Origin: DATAPD01 sp036265385
GTDB taxonomy: Bacteria; Acidobacteriota; Terriglobia; Terriglobales; Acidobacteriaceae
DNA: 64,000 bases
Assembly (NCBI GenBank): GCA_036265385.1
Contig: DATAPD010000005.1
Span: forward strand, 48,130-112,129
Direction of reading: 5' to 3'
Each line of letters starts with the position of its first letter. Position 1 is the first letter of the stretch. A program made the translations under genes and the position numbers. The notes beneath the pieces are model-generated. The model worked only from the letters and a program-made list of their open reading frames with translations, did not search any database and had not been told where the DNA came from. Of the stretch, positions 16,024-24,074 are shown piece by piece.

Positions 16024-16064
16024 CGAAATTCGAAACCTGAAACCTGAAACTCGAAACTTGAAAC
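16024..16064. repeat. Heptanucleotide array, TGAAACC type
   Basis: Six 7-bp units (CGAAACC, TGAAACC, TGAAACT, CGAAACT). It lies 25 nt after the M23 peptidase stop codon. Confidence 0.75.
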
Positions 16065-16299
16065 AAAAGCGGCCATGGCCTCTTCTTGCCTTAGGGGCCG
16101 TTTTGCAACGCCTGGAATTTTTTGTTGCAATTCGGGACAACGACCGATATCCTCGCCCCGTCCTGCGAGAAGCGACGGGGGAAGCGCGACTTTATGCGGG
16201 ACATACGGCGGGAGATCGTGGGACCCCCTCACCGATCTTCCGCTGTCCTGTTTTTAGGAATGATTTCAACGTAGGGGCATAGCTTGCTCATGCCCAACT

Positions 16300-16389
16300 C
16301 GAAACCTGAAACCTGAACTTCGAAACTTCGTAATAGCTGGAGTCTTATTCCACTAGCTACCAGCGACCAGCTACTAGCGACTGCTCTGC
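16300..16389. repeat. Two adjoining heptanucleotide arrays (TGAAACC type, then CAGCTAC type)
   Basis: Four units of the TGAAACC/CGAAACT kind (16300-16327) are followed after 26 nt by units TAGCTAC, CAGCGAC, CAGCTAC, TAGCGAC (16354-16381). The second array runs up to the lhr stop codon at 16390. Confidence 0.7.
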
Positions 16390-19300
16390 CTACCCTGCCG
16401 CCTCGACCACCTCAGACGCATTTTCCAACCCGACTCCATCCCGGAAGGAAACCGTTCGACCCGAGATCGCGGGCACCCGTTCACCCGGCACAATGATCCC
16501 AATTAAATTCAATGGATCAGCCGCAGAGATCACGATCGTCTCTCCGCTCGGCGGTGTCTTCCGATTGGCTCTCAGCGATTCAACCGCAGTCGGCAAAGCA
16601 AATTGCTCGCCCAGAAATCCATCCACGAATCGGCCGCCACGAATTTCTCCTCGATCCTCGAGTCGGCGGAATCCGATCTGCAGCTCACGCCATTTCGGCA
16701 AGTTAGTTTCGCGCGTCATCAAATCCCGGAACACGACGCCGTAACGCTTCAGCAACATCCAGCACGTGGCTTCGATCGCACGCGCTCGATCCGCAACTTG
16801 ACTCGTGTGCAACAGCGCCCACCGTCCTGTGCTGTGCCGCGGACGCAAGCTCCTGCCGCTGCCTTGCCCCGCCCTTCGCTTCGGATCAATCAGTGCACGC
16901 AGATTGTCGAACCCATCTGCCGTGACTAAACCTGCTGCCACGAGTTCCCACAGTCCGGTTTCGACTTCTGCCTTCAACTTGTCGGTTTCGCGCACAATGT
17001 CTGCGAAGAAGGAAGCCCCGCGTTTCTGCAGGAATTCGAATACCTGTTTCGCACTTTCACTCAGATTCCGGGACGCGCCCGACTCGGTGCTTGCCTCGTG
17101 CGGCATCATCCAGTCCGCTTCTTCCCGGACGAAGAACGTGATCGGCGCAACGCTCGTCGGAATCACTCGTCGCTTTCCAGAAGCCGTGTCCTCAAGTGTT
17201 GCCGGATGCGGCGACAACCGTCCCCAGCCCACACTTCCCATAAGGCATAACTGATCGAGATTTTTCGGATCGTAGTTTGCGATGCGACGCGCCAGGATTT
17301 GTCTCTCCCACGCATTTGCCGGGATTTCAAATCCCTGGAGCTGTCGCAGTACTTCGAGCGTTCCGCGTTCACCCGTGACCTGGGTTCCAGGGGCTACGTG
17401 CTGCCATCGCATCAGCCAGCGCATGAATTGCGCCGCTTTGACAGGTTCAATTTGTTTACGCAGCGTAGCGACGGTCAGCCGATGAATTCGCGCCAACAGC
17501 CTGCGTTCACACCACTCAGTGTTCGTGGAGCTGCGGGCGCCCTCGCCCGCATGACTCTCTCCAATAAACTTTCCACGCAGAATCGTGCCACTGGCTTCGA
17601 TCTGCAGAAGTGCCTGTTCTACTTCCGATTCACGCAAACCCAGCAGATCACTAAGCTCCGCCGCGGTCGTCGGTCCGAGATGCGAAATCCATCCGGTCAC
17701 CGCTTTGAGCACAACTTCTTCGCGTGTTCCGCTGTAAGTTGGAGCGCCCTCGCTCGTCCGTGCTGGCTGAAACTGTGCGTTAGGGAATACCAATCGGAAC
17801 GACTCCACCCTCTCCGCAGCGACCCAAAATTGTCGGGTCGCATCGCCTTCTCCGATTTGTGCAACCACCGCGCGATTCCGATCAACCAGTTGCTCAAACC
17901 AGCGCGCCCATTCTTCCGTTGCACGACTCGCTCGCTCCAAAGCTGAAAGACTTCGCGCGCTCGATGTCCCTTCGCGAGCTTCGCGGTCCAAAGTCCTCGA
18001 TTCCGCATTGTCCTGAAGCCTGTCGCCTGGAGCCTGGAGCCAGACTAACGTGTGCAACACATCGTGGAGTTCATCTGCATCGCGCACATCGGGCCACGCT
18101 TCTTCCTGCACTTGCGCGATGGCCGCCGGATCCAGTTTGCCCACTTCCTCCAGCACCGACTCGGGCAACATGCGCCGCATCGTTACTGCGCGAGCCCTGC
18201 GCTCCTCGAGCGGCGCATCATCCAGATACGCATACGGATTCGCATTCAGGATTTCGTGCGAGAACTGCGATGGCACCGGAGTGTCCACCGCGATGCACCG
18301 GATGCTTCCATCTTCCATGCCGCGCAAGACTGCCTTCAGTCCATCGAGGTCCATCGCTTCCGTCAAAACGTCCTTCATCACCTCGTGCACCAGCGGATGA
18401 TCCGGAATCTTGATATCACCCTCGATGTTTTCGAAGCATGCCGCCACATCCGGAAACACGGACGCCAACAGATCATCCGAACGCATTCGTTGAATCTGCG
18501 GCGGAACCTTCTTTCCACCTTGGAAACGTAGCAGTGCGAGTGCACGGTTCGCGTCCCATCGCCAGCGCGTTCCAAACACTGGTGCCGCCAGGGCCGCTTG
18601 CTCCAGCAGTTCCGGCACTGTTTGCTCGCTCAGAAACTGAAATACATCCGCTAGTGGGAAACTGTGTTGCTCAGCCAGCGCAATATTGATTCCGTTATCC
18701 GTGGCTGCTGCCTGTAATTCAAAATTGAATCCTCGACAGAAACGCTTACGGAGCGAAAGTCCCCACGCTTTGTTGATCCGTCCGCCAAATGGCGCATGGA
18801 TCACCAACTGCATCCCGCCACCCTCATCGAAAAAGCGCTCCGCGATGATTGTGTGCTGCGTCGGCACCGCGCCCAGCACCGCGCGCCCTTCAAGCACGTA
18901 ACTGATGGCTTGCTCCGCGCCCGGATCGTCCAGTCCGCATTCTTCTTTCAGCCATGCGACCGTGCCGGCGACATCAGGATTAACCTGGGAAACACCAATG
19001 GGAGATGTGTTCGCCAGCCGGTCGCTGATTTCCTGCCGCAAGTTTCCGACGTAGGCAGATAACTCTTGCGTTCTCGCCGGGGCCTCGCCACGCCAGAACG
19101 GAACGTTGGGTGGTGCGCCGTGCGCATCTTCCACCAGCACTCGTCCGCTCCTTCCTTCCACTCGCCGGATTCGCCAAGATGTATTCCCCAGCAGCATGAT
19201 GTCGCCTGCGCTGCTCTCGACGGCAAAATCTTCATCGAGTGTTCCAACCGGAATGCCTTCAGGCTCGAGCACCACGCTGAACAGCGCAGTTTCAGGAATC

Positions 19301-20874
19301 GCGCCTCCACTCGTAATCGCTGCCAGCCGGCTTCCTCTCCGCGCACGCAACCTTCGGTTCACGCGATCCCGATGCAGGTATGCTCCATACCGCCCACGCT
19401 TCGCCGCAATTCCTTCGCTCAGCATTTCCAGCACTTCTTCGTAGGTTTCGCGGGTGAGGTTGCGATAGGGATAGGCTCGCTTCACCATCTGGAATAGTTC
19501 GTCTTCGTCCCATCCCGGATCTTCATCTGCGTCACCGTTGGTTGCCGGACGCGCACCTGCATGCCCCGCCACTCCCGCTGCGCACGTTGCCACAATCTGC
19601 TGGGCCAGGATGTCCAAAGGCGATTCCGGAATGATCAGTCGATCCAGATCGCCATGCTTGATGGCTCGGACCAGCGCGGCGCATTCCATCAAGTCATCCC
19701 GCGTGGTTGCGAAGAAACGTCCTTTCGGGATCGCACCTCGCCAGTGACCGGAACGTCCAACGCGCTGCAGTGCGACTGCAATCGATCGCGGAGAATTGAT
19801 CTGCACCGCCAAGTCAACTGTCCCCACATCGATTCCAAGCTCAAGGGAAGCAGTCGCGACCAGCACTTTGACCTGGCCTTCTTTGAGCTTCTTCTCGGCA
19901 GCGAGTCGCAACTTACGTGACAAGCTTCCGTGATGCGCTGCCACGTTTTCTTCGCCCAGCTTCTCGCCCAGTTGATGCGCGATGCGCTCGGCCATGCTCC
20001 GCGTATTCACAAACACGAGTGTCGAGCGATGTTGACCGACCAGTTCGATGAGCCGGTCATACATCTCATCCCACATCTCGTTCGAAGCTACGGGCCCAAG
20101 TTCGCTTGCCGGGACTTCGATACCCAAATCCAGCTTGCGCTGGTGTCCCACGTTCACGATCACTGGGTCAGGACGGCCCGTTCCCGTCAGGAAGTGCGCA
20201 ACTTCCTCGATTGGTTTTTGGGTGGCTGACAAACCGATACGCACCGGAGGTCGCTCGGTGAGCATTGCAAGACGTTCAAGCGAAAGCGTGAGATGTGCAC
20301 CACGTTTATCGTCGGCGACCGCGTGAATTTCGTCGACAATCACCGTCTCGACGTCGCGCAAGATTGCCCGGCTACGTTCTGCTGTCAGCAGGATGTACAG
20401 CGACTCTGGCGTCGTCACCAGGATGTGCGGTGGACGCTTCAACATTGCGCGCCGCTCCGGCATCAGCGTGTCGCCCGTGCGCACTGCGGTCCGGATCTCG
20501 GGCATCATCATCCCGCGCGCGTTCGCCATCGCGAGAATCTCGCCCAAAGGGATTTCAAGGTTTTTCTGAATGTCATTGCCGAGCGCTTTGAGCGGCGAGA
20601 CGTACAACACTTCCGTTCGATCCAGCAGGTCGCCAGCTAAAGCCTTGCGCACGAGGCGGTCGATGCAAGCGAGAAATGCAGTAAGCGTTTTGCCCGAACC
20701 GGTGGGAGCGGAAATCAGCGTTGTATGGCCGGCGAGAATGTGCGGCCAGCCCTGTTCCTGGGGTTCCGTCGGAGTACCGAAGCGCGCTACAAACCATTCC
20801 TGGACGAGCGGATGCGCCCAGGAAAGCGACTCGGGGATGAAGAGGGCGGGGGCAAGCAAAGACACAAAAACCAT
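16390..20874 (-). CDS. lhr: Lhr-type giant DEAD/DEAH helicase
   Basis: Superfamily 2 ATP-dependent helicase of the long Lhr family (about 1,490 residues), thought to act in DNA repair. Visible motifs: the Q-like TEPQEQGWPHILAG, Walker A APTGSGKT (near residue 59), DEIHAV, GLSATQ, and RVGRSGHWRGA (motif VI). A winged-helix and beta-barrel core and the long Lhr C-terminal region follow. The start is uncertain: the frame continues 144 nt upstream, but the extra residues are basic and not Lhr-like, so the ATG at 20874 is chosen. A 7-bp repeat array lies inside the gene at 18012-18046 and encodes part of a charged linker (around residues 930-975) rich in Arg, Glu and Ser. Confidence 0.9.
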   Translation of the reverse strand: MVFVSLLAPALFIPESLSWAHPLVQEWFVARFGTPTEPQEQGWPHILAGHTTLISAPTGSGKTLTAFLACIDRLVRKALAGDLLDRTEVLYVSPLKALGNDIQKNLEIPLGEILAMANARGMMMPEIRTAVRTGDTLMPERRAMLKRPPHILVTTPESLYILLTAERSRAILRDVETVIVDEIHAVADDKRGAHLTLSLERLAMLTERPPVRIGLSATQKPIEEVAHFLTGTGRPDPVIVNVGHQRKLDLGIEVPASELGPVASNEMWDEMYDRLIELVGQHRSTLVFVNTRSMAERIAHQLGEKLGEENVAAHHGSLSRKLRLAAEKKLKEGQVKVLVATASLELGIDVGTVDLAVQINSPRSIAVALQRVGRSGHWRGAIPKGRFFATTRDDLMECAALVRAIKHGDLDRLIIPESPLDILAQQIVATCAAGVAGHAGARPATNGDADEDPGWDEDELFQMVKRAYPYRNLTRETYEEVLEMLSEGIAAKRGRYGAYLHRDRVNRRLRARRGSRLAAITSGGAIPETALFSVVLEPEGIPVGTLDEDFAVESSAGDIMLLGNTSWRIRRVEGRSGRVLVEDAHGAPPNVPFWRGEAPARTQELSAYVGNLRQEISDRLANTSPIGVSQVNPDVAGTVAWLKEECGLDDPGAEQAISYVLEGRAVLGAVPTQHTIIAERFFDEGGGMQLVIHAPFGGRINKAWGLSLRKRFCRGFNFELQAAATDNGINIALAEQHSFPLADVFQFLSEQTVPELLEQAALAAPVFGTRWRWDANRALALLRFQGGKKVPPQIQRMRSDDLLASVFPDVAACFENIEGDIKIPDHPLVHEVMKDVLTEAMDLDGLKAVLRGMEDGSIRCIAVDTPVPSQFSHEILNANPYAYLDDAPLEERRARAVTMRRMLPESVLEEVGKLDPAAIAQVQEEAWPDVRDADELHDVLHTLVWLQAPGDRLQDNAESRTLDREAREGTSSARSLSALERASRATEEWARWFEQLVDRNRAVVAQIGEGDATRQFWVAAERVESFRLVFPNAQFQPARTSEGAPTYSGTREEVVLKAVTGWISHLGPTTAAELSDLLGLRESEVEQALLQIEASGTILRGKFIGESHAGEGARSSTNTEWCERRLLARIHRLTVATLRKQIEPVKAAQFMRWLMRWQHVAPGTQVTGERGTLEVLRQLQGFEIPANAWERQILARRIANYDPKNLDQLCLMGSVGWGRLSPHPATLEDTASGKRRVIPTSVAPITFFVREEADWMMPHEASTESGASRNLSESAKQVFEFLQKRGASFFADIVRETDKLKAEVETGLWELVAAGLVTADGFDNLRALIDPKRRAGQGSGRSLRPRHSTGRWALLHTSQVADRARAIEATCWMLLKRYGVVFRDLMTRETNLPKWRELQIGFRRLEDRGEIRGGRFVDGFLGEQFALPTAVESLRANRKTPPSGETIVISAADPLNLIGIIVPGERVPAISGRTVSFRDGVGLENASEVVEAAG
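18012..18046. repeat. Heptanucleotide array inside the lhr coding region
   Basis: Five 7-bp units (CCTGAAG, CCTGTCG, CCTGGAG twice, CCAGACT). The reading frame stays open through it, and the translated segment (LQAPGDRLQDN) sits in a probable linker. Confidence 0.7.
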
Positions 20875-21264
20875 TGTAGCCGCGATTGCGGCTTTCGTAA
20901 ATTGTTCGCCTTTGAAGACGTACGGCCGCCGGCGGCGAATCCATGAATTCATCGGCGGCGTCATTCTCGTTTTCAAAGAAAAAGCGCCGGGCGATAGCCC
21001 AAGCGCTTCGTTTTTCACTCTATATCTTCAGAATACCAAAGCGGTGGGGGTAAACCCGCCAACTTTTAAGGTTTTATTTCTCCCTCCGAATCAGCGACAT
21101 ACCTTCGATTCGCGCCACGGAGGGGCTTGACATAGTTTGTGTAGGGACCGGAGTTCGCCCATCGCAAACTTTGTTTTCGGCCTTTTATGCCCCGATTTGA
21201 CGAATCGCTTTATTTGTAGAAAATCGCTGGCCAGTCGATTTCCCGCTTGGAGATTTACGCAAGC
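20875..21264. other. Divergent intergenic region between lhr and the DUF4239 gene
   Basis: The first 144 bp are an in-frame N-terminal extension of lhr that I do not accept as coding. The rest should carry the promoters of both divergent genes; a TTGACA occurs at 21127-21132 on the plus strand, but without a matching -10 box. No repeat or RNA structure was recognised. Confidence 0.4.
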
Positions 21265-22047
21265 ATGTTGGGTGCCTTCCAGAGCTTCGCCATAGTCGTT
21301 CTGGCCACGGTGTTGTCCGTCGCCGTGCTTTACCTGATTCAACGAATCTGGGAGCCGAGTCGCCGACGCTCACACAACGACGTCATCGGGCCAAGTGTGA
21401 ACGTGATCGGGACAATGTACGCGGTCATCATCGCGTTCATGCTCTCTGGCGTGTGGGGAAATTTCCGCGCGGCCATTCAAAACGCAGAGATTGAAGCGAA
21501 CTCCCTGGTGAGCATCGGCCGTTTGTCGCGCGCCTTCCCACCCGTTCAGGCGGAGCGCATCCGCACTCTGACCATGGAATATGCAAACGTGATGATCTTC
21601 CAGGAATGGCCCGCGATGGTGAACGAACAGCAATCACCAAAATCTCACGCCATCATGCTGGATTTGTGGACCGTCATTCCCACAACTCCGACACAAAGCC
21701 AATTGCAAGCCGCAGCAGTCCAGCAGGCACTTACCGAGTTAAGTTCCATGACCGAACATCGCCGCATCCGGATCATGCAGAGCCGCAGCAAACTTCCAAC
21801 GGTTCTCTGGATCGTGTTGCTGATGGGAGGCATCATCACGATTCTCGCCGCCTGCATGTTCGGCGTGGAAGATTTCAAGATCCATGCTCTACAGGTGGGC
21901 GCCTTAACTCTGATCACCACCATCGCGCTCGTCGCCATTGCCGATATCGATCATCCATTCAGCGGTGCCGTGCATGTGCGTCCCACGAGTTTTCAGTATG
22001 CACTGGAGACACTTAGCGAGATTCCGGCCGCACCGGTCGTGCACTAA
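21265..22047 (+). CDS. DUF4239 membrane protein
   Basis: A membrane protein of the DUF4239 (bestrophin-like) family with two N-terminal segments (AIVVLATVLSVAVLYLIQ; VIGTMYAVIIAFMLSGVWGN) and two C-terminal ones (VLWIVLLMGGIITILAACMF; ALTLITTIALVAIADIDHPF). The soluble middle carries EIEANSLVSIGRLSRAFP, typical of the family, and the end has DIDHPFSGAVHV. Function is unknown; the family is sometimes suggested to be channel-like. The start is ambiguous between TTG 21247 and ATG 21265; the latter leaves the family region intact. kdsC begins 21 nt after its stop, so the two may be cotranscribed. Confidence 0.85.
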   Translation: MLGAFQSFAIVVLATVLSVAVLYLIQRIWEPSRRRSHNDVIGPSVNVIGTMYAVIIAFMLSGVWGNFRAAIQNAEIEANSLVSIGRLSRAFPPVQAERIRTLTMEYANVMIFQEWPAMVNEQQSPKSHAIMLDLWTVIPTTPTQSQLQAAAVQQALTELSSMTEHRRIRIMQSRSKLPTVLWIVLLMGGIITILAACMFGVEDFKIHALQVGALTLITTIALVAIADIDHPFSGAVHVRPTSFQYALETLSEIPAAPVVH

Positions 22048-22068
22048 GCCAGTGCTATAGTCGTGGCC

Positions 22069-22680
22069 ATGTCCAAGGCCCGCGCCAAGAAAATCAAACT
22101 GATCCTGTTCGACGTCGACGGTGTACTCACGGACGGAAAGATCTGGATCTTTCCCGCTCCACAGGGAACCGAACAGAGTGTTCTGCAACAAGCTTCCAAG
22201 CATGGTGGTACCGGTGGTTTTGGCTTGCACAGCACGTCGCTGATCGAAGCCAAGGGTTTTCACGCGCACGATGGGACGGCGATTTCTCTCGCGCGGCTAG
22301 CCGGATTGAAAACCGGATTGATCACGAAAAGAATCTCAGAGACCGTCGCTTTGCGTGCAAGAGATTTGCGGATCGACCACGTCCACCAAGGAATTCAGGA
22401 CAAGCGCACTTGCTTCGAAGGCATCTTGAGGACAGAGGGCATCACCGCGAGTGAAGTCGCATTCGTTGGCGACGACGTCATCGATCTGCCCGTCATGCGC
22501 AACTGCGGCTTCGCGATTGCAGTTGCCAATGCTCGCCCGGAAGTGAAGCGGGAAGCGCACTACATTACGACCCATGCTGGAGGCGACGGCGCAGCCCGCG
22601 ACGCAGTCGAATACATCCTCAAAGCACAAGGAAAGTGGAAGAAAGTTGTGAACGAGTACGTGTTCGAGAGAGGTGGGTGA
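22069..22680 (+). CDS. kdsC: 3-deoxy-manno-octulosonate-8-phosphatase (KdsC-like HAD)
   Basis: HAD-family phosphatase that releases phosphate from Kdo-8-phosphate, the third step of Kdo synthesis for lipopolysaccharide. Motif I is LILFDVDGVLTDGKIW, motif II/III positions are seen in TGLITKRISE, and motif IV is VAFVGDDVIDLPVM. Family-typical FHAHDGTAISLARLAGL is present. At 204 residues it is slightly longer than usual because of an insertion after motif I (FPAPQGTEQSVLQQASKHGG). The ATG at 22069 is chosen over a GTG 6 nt upstream. kdsA and kdsD are about 15 kb away on the other strand. A 7-bp array starts right after its stop codon. Confidence 0.88.
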   Translation: MSKARAKKIKLILFDVDGVLTDGKIWIFPAPQGTEQSVLQQASKHGGTGGFGLHSTSLIEAKGFHAHDGTAISLARLAGLKTGLITKRISETVALRARDLRIDHVHQGIQDKRTCFEGILRTEGITASEVAFVGDDVIDLPVMRNCGFAIAVANARPEVKREAHYITTHAGGDGAARDAVEYILKAQGKWKKVVNEYVFERGG

Positions 22681-22701
22681 TGACTGATTGCTGAAAGCTG
22701 A
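22681..22701. repeat. Heptanucleotide array, three CTGA units
   Basis: Units TGACTGA, TTGCTGA, AAGCTGA follow the kdsC stop codon with no gap. Confidence 0.65.
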
Positions 22702-22716
22702 ATACGAAAAATTTAA

Positions 22717-22764
22717 CCCATCGGTCGCCTTGCTTGGGGCGTGCTCGGGTCAGCGACCGATGGG
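22717..22764. repeat. Perfect 12-bp inverted repeat with 24-nt loop
   Basis: CCCATCGGTCGC at 22717-22728 and its exact complement at 22753-22764. There is no T-run, so it is not a standard terminator. The long loop is itself G-rich. Confidence 0.75.
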
Positions 22765-23117
22765 CACCGTTTCTCCTTACTCACCCTGTTGTTTTCAGGA
22801 GCAATTGACAGATTGGAACCCAAGTTACTCCTAAAAGTTGCTTATGGGTAGAGTCTTTATGAACTTTTTATAAATCTCGCAAGCTGAATGCCAGCAAATG
22901 GTTGCAGCTATTTTCCAGTAGATTCCGCGGTCTGGTTGAGAATTTTCTTTAAATTGTCTCCGATCAAGAACATGTCAACCAACATCGACTGCTGCCTTTA
23001 AGAAAAGAAGGAACACTCTGTTCCATTTCTGAACCGCGGAGGCGGGTCGGCACCGCCTCCGCTGCAAGAACCAGCTCAATCGCCCACTGGTTCAGAGTGA
23101 CAGCTAAGGAATTCGCC
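22765..23117. other. Intergenic region between kdsC and mddA
   Basis: This 353-bp stretch between convergent genes is locally AT-rich (22850-22960) and contains one GC-rich hairpin (23036-23062). I see no gene or known RNA in it. Confidence 0.5.
23036..23062. repeat. GC-rich hairpin with 10-bp stem
   Basis: GCGGAGGCGG and CCGCCTCCGC pair around the loop GTCGGCA. It lies 56 bp beyond the stop codon of the minus-strand mddA gene. There is no T-run on either strand, so termination would be of a non-classical kind. Confidence 0.6.
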
Positions 23118-23903
23118 TTAGCTCGCCTGCCGGACCGGGCGCTTTGAAGCCACAGCCAGCTCCGGTTTGCTGGACAGCTTCGAGCCGACCGGCAACATCA
23201 TGGGCACCTTCTTTTTGTACTCGGCGTACTCCGGGTGCATTTGCACCAGGTCACGCTCTTCCAATTGAATCGCGATCAGGATGTATCCGGTGGTCGCGAC
23301 TGCGAACAACAAGTGCGCAGCGGTCATCACAGGAGCCGACCAGAACACGAGCAGCCATCCCACATACAGGGGGTGCCGGACGAAGCGATACAGAAATGGC
23401 GTGCCGAACTTCAGCTGCGTGTACGGACGACCGAGGAGATGCAACCAGACCTGACGCAATCCGAAGAGGTCGAAGTGGTTGATGAGGAAGGTGGCGAGCA
23501 GAACGATTCCCCAACCCATCGCATAGGTCGCATAGAGCAGAATCCGAGCGCTCGATCCGCTCAGGTCCCACACCACTCCGCCGATCGGTTGCCACTTCGC
23601 GAACAACAAGATCAGTGCGAGGCTCGAGAAAAGTACGTACGTGCTGCGCTCGGCCGCCGCAGGGACAATCCTCGTCCACATTTTCTTGAACCACTGCCGT
23701 GCCATGATGCTGTGCTGGACGGCGAACAGTCCAAGCAATCCCACGTTGATGGTCAGCGCCGTGGTAAGCGGCGCCTGTCTTCCCGAGTCAATCGACTTCG
23801 GAACTCCAAAATTTCCGATGAATCCGATGGCGTACAGGAACGACGCGAAGAACGCCACGTAGCAAAGAACTCCGTACACGAAAACTGCCATTCGGTTGAA
23901 CAT
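23118..23903 (-). CDS. mddA: Methanethiol S-methyltransferase (MddA-like)
   Basis: Integral membrane methyltransferase of the NnrU/isoprenylcysteine-methyltransferase superfamily. The C-terminal block FVRHPLYVGWLLVFWSAPV, then AVATTGYILIAIQLEERDLV and HPEYAEYKKKVPM, is what I associate with MddA, which makes dimethyl sulfide from methanethiol with SAM. Five to six membrane segments are visible (first: VFVYGVLCYVAFFASFLYAI). QHSIMARQWFKK in the second loop also fits the family. GGAGGAG upstream fixes the ATG at 23903. The protein is usual length (261). Assignment rests on recalled family features; other NnrU-like methyltransferases are the main alternative. Confidence 0.82.
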   Translation of the reverse strand: MFNRMAVFVYGVLCYVAFFASFLYAIGFIGNFGVPKSIDSGRQAPLTTALTINVGLLGLFAVQHSIMARQWFKKMWTRIVPAAAERSTYVLFSSLALILLFAKWQPIGGVVWDLSGSSARILLYATYAMGWGIVLLATFLINHFDLFGLRQVWLHLLGRPYTQLKFGTPFLYRFVRHPLYVGWLLVFWSAPVMTAAHLLFAVATTGYILIAIQLEERDLVQMHPEYAEYKKKVPMMLPVGSKLSSKPELAVASKRPVRQAS

Positions 23904-24074
23904 GTGTCTCTCCTCCCATGCAGAGGCCAGGTATTGTTTGTCGGCCGAGGGTCATTGCCCTGCGGTTCCGACCTCTTCTGGGCCTCACTACGGAAATCGC
24001 AAAGGGGATAGAAAAGACGACAGGCTTTCGCACGAAAAATTCAGGAATGCCTTTTCTTGTTGATCTAGAAGTAC

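Larger units (their letters stand above)
15999..16389. other. Intergenic region rich in 7-bp repeats
   Basis: A 391-bp gap between two convergent genes. It holds array pairs at 16024-16064 and 16300-16389. The central part (about 16070-16290) has no gene-like frame of quality and no clear terminator. Confidence 0.55.

Noticed and set aside
20875..21018. N-terminal extension of the Lhr helicase
   Set aside because: The 48 residues are basic, contain a hydrophobic stretch not typical of Lhr, and no ribosome site precedes the first ATG.
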